The notes beneath the pieces are model-generated. The model worked only from the letters and a program-made list of their open reading frames with translations, searched no databases and was not told the origin of the DNA. From Flavobacterium sp. (lineage in GTDB: Bacteria > Bacteroidota > Bacteroidia > Flavobacteriales > Flavobacteriaceae): 64,000 bases of DNA. The translations under genes were made by a program, and so were the position numbers. Where the stretch lies: NCBI RefSeq assembly GCF_004211145.1, contig NZ_SEBS01000004.1:62001-126000 (forward strand), given 5' to 3'. Shown here one piece after another: positions 42,390 to 51,145 of this stretch (within the stretch, counting starts at the first letter, position 1; every line of letters starts with the position of its first letter).

Positions 42390-42547
42390 CAACTCTGTCG
42401 TTAAATTTAAAACTGCGGCTGTAAAGTAGACGGTCGATATTGTCGGCCGACAGCCAAAATTCGTTCTGTTTTTTGTGCGATGGCAATTTTCGGAACGTCG
42501 GATTCCAAAACCACCGCTATTTTCGAAGCCAAACCGAAAATAAAACC

Positions 42548-44065
42548 ATGAAAAAAACTCTACTTCTCGCATCTTTCTCGACTTGTTTATTTGTCCAAGC
42601 CCAAGTTCCGCAGATCCAGTGGACGAAAGCGCTCGGCGGATCGGCGTCCGAATATTCTGAAGACATCGCGCAAACTCCTGACGGCGGCTTCATCGCAGTC
42701 GGCACGACCGCCTCGAACAACCAACAAGTAACCGGAAACCATGGAGCGGAAGATGTTTGGGTCGTGAAGACCGACGCGTTAGGAAACATCGAATGGCAAA
42801 AATGTTACGGAGGTTCGAGTTCTGAGGAAGGCAACGCGATCCGAACCACATCTGACGGCGGCTACATCATCGCGGGCGCAGCGGCATCGAACAACGGCGA
42901 CATAAGCGGCGGCCACGGCAGCAATGATTTCTGGGTGCTCAAACTCACGAGCACGGGCGTGGTTTCCTGGCAAAAATGTCTGGGCGGAACCATTTTCGAA
43001 TGGGCCGAAGACATACAGCAAACGGCTGACGGCGGTTATATCATAGCCGGATCGACCCAATCCACGACGGGCGATGTAAGCGGAAATCACGGAGGCGAAG
43101 ACGCCTGGGTCGTAAAACTTGACGCATCTGGCAATTTACAATGGCAACGCTGTCTGGGCGGAACCGGAACCGACACGGCAAGATCCGTAACCCAAACCCA
43201 GGACGGCGGCTATATTTTGCTTGGACTCACGAATTCCAATAACGGAGACGTGACGGGAAATCACGGCGGGAACGACTTTTTCGTATCGAAACTCTCGCCG
43301 ACGGGAACCGTGGAATGGACGAAAGCCCTCGGCGGAACGGCAAGCGACGTCGGTCAATGGATCGTTCAGTCACCGAACGGAAAATATATCTGCGCGGGAA
43401 GCACGGCATCCAACAATGGAAACGTTACGGGAAATCACGGCGGCATTGATGTCTGGATGGTACAACTCGACGCTTCGGGCACGGTCGAATGGCAGAAATG
43501 CTTCGGCGGAACAGGATCTGACGTCGCGCGATGCGTCCAATCTACAGTCGGCACGGGCTATATCATCGCGGGCGATTCGAGTTCGTCGAACAACGACGCG
43601 ACGCAAAACAACGGGAATACGGATTTTTGGGTCGTTTCAATTGACGCGACGGGAAATATCCAATGGCAAAAATCGCTTGGCGGATCGAGTTCCGATTCGG
43701 GAACATCGGTAAGACAAACGGCTGACGGCGGATTTATCGTCACGGGAAGCACGCCGTCGAACGATATTGACGTCGTCGGAAATCACGGCATCTACGATTT
43801 TTGGCTTGTGAAATTCGCGCCTGAACCATTGGCAGTAGCGTCGAATCATACAACTGATTTCAGGCTCTCACCGAATCCGGCCTTAGATCTCATTTCTTTT
43901 TCGGAAACTATTGAAAACGCATCGATCATCGATATTTCGGGCAGAGTCGTGGGAACGATCACGAATTCCGATCAGTTGGAAATTTCGGGCCTCAAGACGG
44001 GAATGTATTGGATTGTCGGAACGATTTCGGGCCGATCGATCAAACAAAAATTCGTGAAAAAATAG
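42548..44065 (+). CDS. Secreted seven-repeat beta-propeller protein with type IX sorting domain
   Basis: 505 residues from MKKTLLLASFSTCLFVQAQVPQ (signal peptide). Seven consecutive repeats of 58 residues fill 23-427 with no insertions or deletions. The consensus holds WQKxLGG at the start, DGGYIIAG in the middle, SNNGDVTGNHGG, and DxWVVKLDxxG at the end. Seven such units predict a closed seven-bladed propeller. Residues 437-505 are a type A sorting domain (LSPNPALDLISF through the end KQKFVKK). Exported by Sec and then type IX, likely surface-bound or released. Ligand unknown. Confidence 0.88.
   Translation: MKKTLLLASFSTCLFVQAQVPQIQWTKALGGSASEYSEDIAQTPDGGFIAVGTTASNNQQVTGNHGAEDVWVVKTDALGNIEWQKCYGGSSSEEGNAIRTTSDGGYIIAGAAASNNGDISGGHGSNDFWVLKLTSTGVVSWQKCLGGTIFEWAEDIQQTADGGYIIAGSTQSTTGDVSGNHGGEDAWVVKLDASGNLQWQRCLGGTGTDTARSVTQTQDGGYILLGLTNSNNGDVTGNHGGNDFFVSKLSPTGTVEWTKALGGTASDVGQWIVQSPNGKYICAGSTASNNGNVTGNHGGIDVWMVQLDASGTVEWQKCFGGTGSDVARCVQSTVGTGYIIAGDSSSSNNDATQNNGNTDFWVVSIDATGNIQWQKSLGGSSSDSGTSVRQTADGGFIVTGSTPSNDIDVVGNHGIYDFWLVKFAPEPLAVASNHTTDFRLSPNPALDLISFSETIENASIIDISGRVVGTITNSDQLEISGLKTGMYWIVGTISGRSIKQKFVKK
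42614..43828 (+). repeat. Seven tandem coding repeats, period 174 bp
   Basis: Each unit encodes one propeller blade of 58 residues (the last is 57). The DNA copies are diverged but in perfect phase, so the length is under constraint or the expansion was by exact unequal crossover. Confidence 0.85.
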
Positions 44066-44068
44066 CCG

Positions 44069-44425
44069 CTATTCTATGAATCCTTTTTCGAGGAAGTAAC
44101 TCACGATCGCCTCTTTCATGAGAACCGATTGCTCTCCGGCTTTCAAAGGCGGCAATTGTTCCTTGACCTTGTAATGTGGCCAACCGTCGCGATCGACGTA
44201 ATCGAACTCGTAAAATCCATAGGGTTCGAGCAATCGGCAAATCCCGATGTGCATCAGATTGAGCTTCTCGTCTTTCTTGAATTTCTTGTGCACCTGCCCG
44301 AGTTCCTGGACGCCGATCAAATAAATGATCGCATCGAGATCCAAATCCTCGCCTTGTGAAAATCTATCCGACAAGAGTTGGACAATCTTTTCCCATCGTT
44401 CTTTAAGTTGTGTATCGCGTGACAT
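44069..44425 (-). CDS. Conserved hypothetical protein, 118 residues
   Basis: Cytosolic protein with a helical first half (TQLKERWEKIVQLLSDRFSQ, DLDAIIYLIGVQELGQVHKKF) and the block LLEPYGFYEFDYVDRDGWPHY. It looks like a conserved Bacteroidota family without assigned function. Its stop is 3 bases from the stop of the convergent propeller gene; divergent from cvpA. Confidence 0.75.
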   Translation of the reverse strand: MSRDTQLKERWEKIVQLLSDRFSQGEDLDLDAIIYLIGVQELGQVHKKFKKDEKLNLMHIGICRLLEPYGFYEFDYVDRDGWPHYKVKEQLPPLKAGEQSVLMKEAIVSYFLEKGFIE

Positions 44426-44489
44426 TAGTGATGTTGCATAGCATTTCGCTATTTTTACGCAAAATTACGCAAATAAAAAGCATTCCATC

Positions 44490-44999
44490 GTGGCTACAAT
44501 AGACATCTTCCTTGTTCTTTTTCTTTTTATCGGAGTATTCAACGGCATGAGAAACGGGCTTTTCGTAGAATTTTCATCGTTCGTGGGCTTGCTTATCGGG
44601 CTTTGGGCCGCGTTGCGATTCTCAGAGTTCACGCGTGATTTCTTGGGCGAACATCTTGGATCGAACCCAAAAACCGCTTACATTTTCGCATTCATAATCA
44701 CGTTTATCGCCGTCGTGGCCGGAATCAGCGTCTTGGCGAAATTACTTACCAAAGTCGCTGATTTCTCAGGTTTGGGAATCTTCAACAAGATTGGCGGCGG
44801 CATGTTCGGATTCGTGCGCGCACTGTTGATCTTAAGCGTCCTGCTCAACATTTTCGAAAAAGTAAATTTCATGGATTCTTTCGCGAGTCCTGAAACCATC
44901 GCGAATTCGAAGTTATACGGACCGACGAAAGCGTTCGGGGAAGTAATCTATCCGTTCCTAAAAGAAGAACTGCACAACATCAGGATTCCCGCGAACTGA
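44490..44999 (+). CDS. CvpA-family membrane protein
   Basis: 169 residues, GTG start (VATIDIFLVLFLFIGVFNG; GTG read as Met). Four membrane helices; the family pattern GMRNGLFVEFSSFVGLLIGLWAALRFS and the glycine-rich FNKIGGGMFGFVRALLILSVLL are retained. CvpA proteins affect colicin V export, biofilm and envelope stress; the role here is unknown. Ends on the base next to the stop of batE on the other strand. Confidence 0.88.
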   Translation: MATIDIFLVLFLFIGVFNGMRNGLFVEFSSFVGLLIGLWAALRFSEFTRDFLGEHLGSNPKTAYIFAFIITFIAVVAGISVLAKLLTKVADFSGLGIFNKIGGGMFGFVRALLILSVLLNIFEKVNFMDSFASPETIANSKLYGPTKAFGEVIYPFLKEELHNIRIPAN

Positions 45000-45749
45000 T
45001 CACTTCAATTCCTTGATCGCCGATTGCTGGATCCATCCTGATGAACCGTCAGGCAACTCGACTTTCTTCCACTCGTCGAGCGCTTCCAAAACGTAAACCT
45101 TGCTGCCTTCGTGCAATGTGAATGCGTCGGGCGCGTCTTTCTGCGGTTCGCTTTTCACGCCTGCTATTCCTGAGAATACGATCGCGGGACGTTCCATTTC
45201 GTAAGTGCTTTTTTCGAATATCGCCGCAAAAACGCTCGCCGCTATAAACAGTAAGGCCGCGAACATCGACACGAAGAATATGCGTTTGACCAAAGTCGTT
45301 CCTGAAAAATAATATCCGACGAACAGCAACAGGAACAAAAACGCGCCTCCAACGGCCAATTTCGCCCAGGAATTATAGTGGAATCCTGATGTGAAATCCT
45401 CTATCATTTTCCGGAATCCGACCTTTGGAACTTCTTTGACGTCGTCAATCTGCAATTTTTGCGCGAATTTCAAATTCGTAGAAATTTCCTTGTCGTTCGG
45501 GCTCAACAGCAACGCCTTTTCGTAGTTGTAGATCGACGGCGCGACGCGATTGAGCTTGTAATACGCATTTCCGAGATTGAAATACAATTCCGCCGATTCT
45601 TTCTTGGATTTCAACACGTTCTCATAAGCCGAAGCCGCGCCCTGGAAATCGCCTTTCCGATACAAAGCGTTCCCGTTCTCGAAATCCTTCTGCGCCCAAA
45701 TAACCTGCGTAAAGAGCGCCAAAATATAAACTAGCTGCTTCATGGTCAA
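45000..45749 (-). CDS. batE: BatE: TPR, membrane and SH3-like protein
   Basis: 249 residues. Signal peptide to about 19, three TPR units at about 22-105 (NALYRKGDFQGAASAYENVL, ELYFNLGNAYYKLNRVAPS), two membrane helices at about 130-180, and a bacterial SH3 domain at about 190-249 (HEGSKVYVLEALDEWKKVELPDGSSGWIQ). Last gene of the Bat operon; overlaps the batD copy upstream by 4 bases. Proposed in the family to bind other Bat proteins. Confidence 0.87.
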   Translation of the reverse strand: MTMKQLVYILALFTQVIWAQKDFENGNALYRKGDFQGAASAYENVLKSKKESAELYFNLGNAYYKLNRVAPSIYNYEKALLLSPNDKEISTNLKFAQKLQIDDVKEVPKVGFRKMIEDFTSGFHYNSWAKLAVGGAFLFLLLFVGYYFSGTTLVKRIFFVSMFAALLFIAASVFAAIFEKSTYEMERPAIVFSGIAGVKSEPQKDAPDAFTLHEGSKVYVLEALDEWKKVELPDGSSGWIQQSAIKELK

Positions 45750-47542
45750 TTGATTTGTTTTTCGAGGTCTGAAATTATCGTGGCTGCTTTTTCATAATCG
45801 TGTTGGATCGCAGTATTCGATGCCGGCGCATATCGGGCGAATTCGCAATCTTCGGTGAGTTTTATGAACGCGTCGATCGTTTGCGGCTGGGCGTTTCTTG
45901 ACAACAACAATTCACGGATGCGGTCTTTGCTCATCTCGCTGGTTTCGATTCCCAATTTCGCCTTCAGGAAGTTATGCAACGCCTTTTCAAGCGCGATGTA
46001 AAACAATTCCTTGTTTCCGATTTGCTTGCGCGCTTCCGACAGGAATTTCTTGACCAAACGATTCGACTGACGCGTACGATTTCCTGCAACGTCACGATCG
46101 AGCGCTTCTTTCTTGCGTCGGCCCAGAATCAGGAATGGAATCGCCAAGAATGGTGCGAGCATCAATCCGTAGAACATGCCCGAACCGAAGAAATCCTCGC
46201 GTTTTGTCGGCGTCAATTTCGTTTTTAGTTTTATGAACGCGAACTGATCCGAATGTGAAACCTGTTGTTTCGCCACACCGTTTTGCGCGACCGCGGAATC
46301 GCTCGTCGGCGTTCCCGGTCCGTCAAGCACTTTGATCATGATTTCAGGCGATGTGATCGTCTTGTATTTGCCCGATCTCAAGTCGAAATACGAGAACGAC
46401 ATCGGTTTGATCGGGTAATTTCCTTTGTAGGTGGGAACAATCGTGTATGTGTCCGAAACTTTGCCGTTCATGCCTGAAAGCGGCGTCGATACATTTTCCT
46501 TGTGTACCGGATCGTACATTTCAAGCGCCGTCGGCACGACCGGCTTGGGCAAATCGAACAATTTCAAATTCCCCGTTCCCGTAACCGAAACCGACAAATC
46601 CAGGCTTTCCCCGTTTCTCAACAATGTTTTGGAAGGCTTGACCTTGAAATCGAAATTCCCGACAGCGCCCGTGAAATCGTCAGGACGACCGGCTTCAGGC
46701 AACGCGCGGACGCTGATCGTGCGGCCTCCCGCTGACACGCGTTTGGTGTCTTCGATGACTTGTTGTCGGCCCCAGAAATCGCGTCGGCCTGCAAGCATCT
46801 GCACATCGAGTTCGAGCGAAAGTGGTTCGATCGTAAGCTTTCCTGATTTCTGCGGATACAGCACGACTTTCTTCAAGACGAAGAAACGCACAGGTTCGCC
46901 GTTCAACGTACCTTGTTCTGGCTTTAGTTGTTTGATGTCGATGTTCTGGCTCCAGAAGTCGTTGTATTTCGGCTTGTCGAGTTCGCGGTAATTCCCGACG
47001 CCGACATTGTAACCGATGTAAAGTTTGTACACGACCGTGATCGGTTCGTTGATGTATGGATTCGATTTGGAGACTTCGGCAACCAGGCGCAAATTGTCTT
47101 CGGTAACCTGCGGACGCGGCGCTTCACCGGGTTGCAACGGCCTTTCGACGGGAGCCGTCGCCGTTACGGTCAACCCATTTGTTTTGTAAATCTGTCCGTT
47201 GATTTCTATCGTAGCCGGTTTGATCACGATCGCGCCTCTTTGCGTCGGCATCAAGTAGTAGGAGTAACTTTTGTTGAATGAGCTTTGTCCGTTCACCCAA
47301 TTCTGGCTGATTTGTTGGATCGGGCCGCCCACGACCTTGAATCCTTGGAAACTCGGCGGGATGAAGTTGTCGCCATCGGCGTTCATCGTGAAGTCGATGC
47401 GCAGGGTTTCGTTCTGGGCGAGCGTGGTTTTGCTTACCCGAGCCTCGAATTTCACCTGTGCCAGCAATCCTTGGCAACAGAGCAACAAAATGACTGCAAA
47501 TTTATTCATGTCAAACATTCGTGATTCAACTATCTTTTTCAT
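45746..47542 (-). CDS. batD: BatD, long copy (periplasmic domain plus membrane anchor)
   Basis: 598 residues. Signal peptide (MNKFAVILLLCCQGLLAQ from Met12; Met1 is favoured by an ATGA overlap with the preceding stop). Oxygen-tolerance domain repeats of immunoglobulin-like strands at about 30-440, a membrane helix at about 465-485 (GMFYGLMLAPFLAIPFLILG), then a helical cytosolic tail. Second of two BatD paralogues in tandem; the two align at FEARVSK/FTAKTSK, FTMNADGDNF/FTTNVDGENF and FDVVAGP-like blocks. Confidence 0.88.
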   Translation of the reverse strand: MKKIVESRMFDMNKFAVILLLCCQGLLAQVKFEARVSKTTLAQNETLRIDFTMNADGDNFIPPSFQGFKVVGGPIQQISQNWVNGQSSFNKSYSYYLMPTQRGAIVIKPATIEINGQIYKTNGLTVTATAPVERPLQPGEAPRPQVTEDNLRLVAEVSKSNPYINEPITVVYKLYIGYNVGVGNYRELDKPKYNDFWSQNIDIKQLKPEQGTLNGEPVRFFVLKKVVLYPQKSGKLTIEPLSLELDVQMLAGRRDFWGRQQVIEDTKRVSAGGRTISVRALPEAGRPDDFTGAVGNFDFKVKPSKTLLRNGESLDLSVSVTGTGNLKLFDLPKPVVPTALEMYDPVHKENVSTPLSGMNGKVSDTYTIVPTYKGNYPIKPMSFSYFDLRSGKYKTITSPEIMIKVLDGPGTPTSDSAVAQNGVAKQQVSHSDQFAFIKLKTKLTPTKREDFFGSGMFYGLMLAPFLAIPFLILGRRKKEALDRDVAGNRTRQSNRLVKKFLSEARKQIGNKELFYIALEKALHNFLKAKLGIETSEMSKDRIRELLLSRNAQPQTIDAFIKLTEDCEFARYAPASNTAIQHDYEKAATIISDLEKQIN

Positions 47543-48333
47543 GGCGTGACGGTGATTTGTCGCGCTTCGGTTGTGACTTGTATCGTTTTTTTATCGGTGA
47601 GTTGGCGTCCGAAAAAATCCCTTTTCCGATTTCCGATTTCGGCCTCAAAGGTAAAAGTTCGCGGCTCGATTTTCAATATGCCTACTTTTTTGGGTTTGAT
47701 CAATACTTTTTGGAACACGATCCACCGATATTTCTCTCCATTTATTTCCTCTTCGATCGGGACAATTGCCGACGTATCGGCAGGCACAATTTGTAAATCC
47801 GGATTACGTGCACTCGTTTCGTTCCATTCGTACAATCCGACATGTCCTGGCAAATACAGTTTGTAAATCACTTCGGCGGTTTCGTCCAAGCGGATGGCGG
47901 TTTTAGAAATTTCGATCTTGAAATACACGCTGTCGGAGCGTTTCTTCACCTCGAAACCTTCGATCTTTTCCTTGACATCGATGAATATCGGCGATGTCGA
48001 ATACGTTTTCCTGTCATAATCCATTGACGCCTTCCCGATTTCAGCTTTCCCTACATTTCGCGCCTTCAACACATATCTGAAATGCTTCGAATAACTTTTC
48101 TCGCCTTTCAACCAACTCTGAGAAACCCGTTGGCTCGGTCCGGCGACGACATCAAAATTGACGAATTCAGGTTGCGTGAAATTCTCACCGTCCACATTCG
48201 TCGTAAATTCTACTGATATCGTATCGCTCACCGACATTTGGGCCTTACTCGTTTTCGCCGTGAACACGACGTCCTGCGAACGCAAACCGTGCATACAAAA
48301 CAGCGATAATATGACGAGCGCGATCCTTTTCAT
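47539..48333 (-). CDS. batD: BatD, short copy (periplasmic domain only)
   Basis: 264 residues from MKRIALVILSLFCMHG (signal peptide). An in-frame TTG two codons earlier is less likely because the ATG overlaps the batC stop (TAATG). Corresponds to the first 260 residues of the long copy (AKTSKAQMSVSDTISVEFTT, NFDVVAGPSQRVSQSWLKGE) and stops before the later strands and the membrane helix, so it should be soluble in the periplasm. Confidence 0.85.
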   Translation of the reverse strand: MKRIALVILSLFCMHGLRSQDVVFTAKTSKAQMSVSDTISVEFTTNVDGENFTQPEFVNFDVVAGPSQRVSQSWLKGEKSYSKHFRYVLKARNVGKAEIGKASMDYDRKTYSTSPIFIDVKEKIEGFEVKKRSDSVYFKIEISKTAIRLDETAEVIYKLYLPGHVGLYEWNETSARNPDLQIVPADTSAIVPIEEEINGEKYRWIVFQKVLIKPKKVGILKIEPRTFTFEAEIGNRKRDFFGRQLTDKKTIQVTTEARQITVTP

Positions 48334-49103
48334 TACCAATCCTTCTCAGTTTGCACGGGTTTACCTTTCACCTGACGCGCTTTCACCTTATCCTGAACTT
48401 TCTTTTCCTCGTTGTTTACGGCGTCGAGCAAGTTGTCCATGCGCTGGCCTGAAATTCCGCTTCCGGGTTTTGGCTGCGGTTTCTGCTCTGGCTGTTTTTG
48501 GTCGCCTCCGTCTTGTTTGTTCTGGCCTTTATCTTTGTTGTCCTTTTCTTTCTCGTCCTGTTTGTCGTTCTGTTTTTTGTCCTTGTCGCCGCCCTTGTCG
48601 TCTTTTTTATCCTGCTTGTCCTTGTTCTTGTCCTTGTCGTTTTTCTTTGGCGGCGGCGGCGGATTTTCCTTGAGCTTTTGCTTTGCAAGCGCGTAATTGT
48701 AGCGCGTTTCCTCATCACTCGGATTGTTGATGAGCGCATTCTTAAACGCCTGGACTGCATTCTGATAATCCTTTTCCTGCATCAGCGCGTTGCCCAAATT
48801 GTGATACGCCTTGTGTTTCTCAGGTCGCGTCGTGGCGTTTTTTATCGCGTTCCCGTAAGCATATTTCGCCTCTGACGGATGCTTCATCGCGTAAATACTA
48901 TTCCCCAAATTATAAGAAGAAATTGCTTTCTTCCGGAATTTCGATTGGGAAACGCGGTAATCGGCTTCGGCTTCGAGATAATCTTTTTTCTCGAACGCGT
49001 TATTTCCCTCGGGCAGGAATTTATCCTTTTCCTCTTTCACTTCTTCTTGGGCCGAGACGATCGCGCAGCACAAGATCAAAGCGAATGTTATAGCGTTTTT
49101 CAT
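48333..49103 (-). CDS. batC: BatC: TPR protein with long charged linker
   Basis: 256 residues. Signal peptide to about 18, TPR units at about 30-150 (NLGNALMQEKDYQNAVQAFKNAL), then about 70 residues of Lys/Asp/Gln low complexity (PPPPPKKNDKDKNKDKQDKK and onward), and a short conserved end AVNNEEKKVQDKVKARQVKG. The charged stretch is expected to be disordered. Overlaps batB by 4 bases and the short batD by one. Confidence 0.87.
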   Translation of the reverse strand: MKNAITFALILCCAIVSAQEEVKEEKDKFLPEGNNAFEKKDYLEAEADYRVSQSKFRKKAISSYNLGNSIYAMKHPSEAKYAYGNAIKNATTRPEKHKAYHNLGNALMQEKDYQNAVQAFKNALINNPSDEETRYNYALAKQKLKENPPPPPKKNDKDKNKDKQDKKDDKGGDKDKKQNDKQDEKEKDNKDKGQNKQDGGDQKQPEQKPQPKPGSGISGQRMDNLLDAVNNEEKKVQDKVKARQVKGKPVQTEKDW

Positions 49104-50137
49104 GATTCTTTCTCGTTAAAAAGGTTCATTTTTCGGATCCATTTCGTTTTCTTCTCGAGCAAAAACACATCGATCGCGAGCAATACGAACGCAATCCCGA
49201 TAAACCATTGGAACTGCGAATTGAAATCGGTGAATTGTTGCGTCTCGAGTTCGCTGCGTTCTATCGTGTCGAGTGATTTCTTAACATAATCGACCACGTC
49301 TTTCGTGATATTTCCGTCGACGTAACCCTTGCTGTTCTTGGAAAGCATTTTCAGGCTTTCGGCGTTGCGTTTGGTCACGACAACCTCATCGTTCTTGTCG
49401 CGCTTGAAACCCAGGACGCGATTCCCTTCCTTTAGCGGAATCGGGCCGCCTTTCTCGGTTCCGATGCCGATCGTGATAATCTTGATTCCGAGTTTCTTCG
49501 CTTCCTCGGCCGCATCTTGCGCTCCGTCTCCGTGATCTTCGCCGTCTGAAACCAAAATAATGAGTTTACTCGTCTGCTTGTCGTCGTCGAAATACGTCGA
49601 GGCCAACGTGATCGCTTCTCCGAGCGCGGTTCCCTGGCTCGAGACGATGTCGGTGTCGGCGCCTTGCAAAAACATTTTCGCCGACGCGTAATCGGTCGTG
49701 ATCGGCAAAACAGGAAAAGCGCTTCCCGCATACGCTACGATTCCAATGCGGTCGCCGGCCATCTGGTTGATCAGCTGCGAAATGACTTGCTTCGATTTCT
49801 CGAGCCTGTTCGGTGCGACATCTTCGGCAAGCATACTCTTGGAAACGTCGACCGCGAACACGATGTCGATGCCTTCGCGCTTGACGGTTTCAGTCTTCGT
49901 ACCGATTTTCGGATTCACCAATCCAATGATCAGGCACGCTAGCGCGAGCATGAAAATCGAGAATTTGAGCGTCGCCTTGAACGTCGATTTCTCGGGCGAA
50001 AGTTTGCGCACCATTTCAAGATCGCCGAATTCCTTCTGCTTTTTGCGTTTCCAGTACAAATTGAACAGGAAAATCGCAGCGAGCACGGGAATCGCGATCA
50101 GCAAATACAAATATTTTTTATCGTCTAACTCGTACAT
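49100..50137 (-). CDS. batB: BatB: membrane-anchored von Willebrand factor A protein
   Basis: 345 residues. Membrane helices at about 9-27 and 56-75 before the VWA domain and one at about 312-330 after it. The metal-dependent adhesion site is complete: DVSKS near 93, Thr in GTALGEA near 172, Asp in SDGEDHGD near 200. It exposes the VWA domain to the periplasm. Starts 3 bases after batA ends; overlaps batC by 4. Confidence 0.92.
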   Translation of the reverse strand: MYELDDKKYLYLLIAIPVLAAIFLFNLYWKRKKQKEFGDLEMVRKLSPEKSTFKATLKFSIFMLALACLIIGLVNPKIGTKTETVKREGIDIVFAVDVSKSMLAEDVAPNRLEKSKQVISQLINQMAGDRIGIVAYAGSAFPVLPITTDYASAKMFLQGADTDIVSSQGTALGEAITLASTYFDDDKQTSKLIILVSDGEDHGDGAQDAAEEAKKLGIKIITIGIGTEKGGPIPLKEGNRVLGFKRDKNDEVVVTKRNAESLKMLSKNSKGYVDGNITKDVVDYVKKSLDTIERSELETQQFTDFNSQFQWFIGIAFVLLAIDVFLLEKKTKWIRKMNLFNEKES

Positions 50138-50140
50138 TGT

Positions 50141-51145
50141 CTATATGAAACTTCTGTAAACCGTTGTTCGCAACCCGATTTCGGCGAGCAAGAAAAGCGC
50201 GGCCAAAATAGCGAACGGACGGAATTGTTCGTCGTAATCGTAAAATTTAAGTTCCTCGATCTCGGTCGTTTCGAGTTTGTTTATCTCGTCGTAAATCTTC
50301 TCGAGACTGTTGTTGCTCGTGGCGCGGAAATATTTTCCTCCGGTCTTGTCGGCGATGCTTTTCAGGAGCTGTTCGTCTATTTCGACGGGCATCATCTTAA
50401 ACACGAAACCGCCGTTCGGAGCATATCCGACGGGAAATTCGGCGCGGCCTTTCGTACCGATTCCAATCGTATACACTTTGATGCCGAATTCTTTCGCAAT
50501 GTCCGACGCCGTTTCAGGTTCGATAAAACCGGTATTGTTCACGCCGTCGGTGAGCAAAATGATGACTTTACTCTTGGCCTTGCTTTCCTTGAGTCGGTTC
50601 ACGGCCGTCGCCAATCCCATTCCGATTCCCGTTCCGTCTTTTAGAACGTTGTCGTATTTGACCGATTCGATCGCTGCTTCGACGATGGCTTTGTCGCTCG
50701 TGACGGGCGTTTTCGTGTACGCCTCGGCGGCATAAACCACCAAACCGATGCGGTCGTTCGGGCGCGCTTCGACGAATTTCTTCGCGACTTCCTTCAACGC
50801 TTCCATTCGGTTCGGGCGTAGATCTCGCGCAAGCATACTGGCCGAAACGTCGACCGAAATCACGATGTCGATTCCTTTAGTCGTCTTGGTCTTGCTGCTG
50901 ATGTCGACCGTTCTCGGACGCGCCAACGCCACGATCATCGCACTCAAGGCGAGCAATCGGAACACGAAAAGTATCGGTTTGAGTTTGGCTAAAATCGAAC
51001 TCTTGCCTTTGAAACCCGCGAGTGAACTCATTTTCAATGTAGGCGTTTGCTCCTTGCGTTTCCAGATATGATATGTGATCAGCACCGGCAATGCGAGGAA
51101 CAGCCAGAAGAAACCCGGGTTCATGAATGTTATTCCGTCCATCAT
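50141..51145 (-). CDS. batA: BatA: membrane-anchored von Willebrand factor A protein
   Basis: 334 residues, paralogue of batB. Helices at about 12-28, 58-78 and 305-325; VWA site DVSASM near 98, GTGIGMG near 172, LTDGVNN near 205. In Francisella and Bacteroides, BatA and BatB act with MoxR in stress tolerance. Start codon overlaps the upstream stop (ATGA); a second ATG follows immediately and could be used. Confidence 0.92.
   Translation of the reverse strand: MMDGITFMNPGFFWLFLALPVLITYHIWKRKEQTPTLKMSSLAGFKGKSSILAKLKPILFVFRLLALSAMIVALARPRTVDISSKTKTTKGIDIVISVDVSASMLARDLRPNRMEALKEVAKKFVEARPNDRIGLVVYAAEAYTKTPVTSDKAIVEAAIESVKYDNVLKDGTGIGMGLATAVNRLKESKAKSKVIILLTDGVNNTGFIEPETASDIAKEFGIKVYTIGIGTKGRAEFPVGYAPNGGFVFKMMPVEIDEQLLKSIADKTGGKYFRATSNNSLEKIYDEINKLETTEIEELKFYDYDEQFRPFAILAALFLLAEIGLRTTVYRSFI

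Noticed and set aside
48498..48875. Plus-strand ORF rich in Leu, Val and Phe that looks like a membrane protein
   Set aside because: It is the antisense of the Lys/Asp codons of the BatC linker; hydrophobicity follows from the complementary codons.
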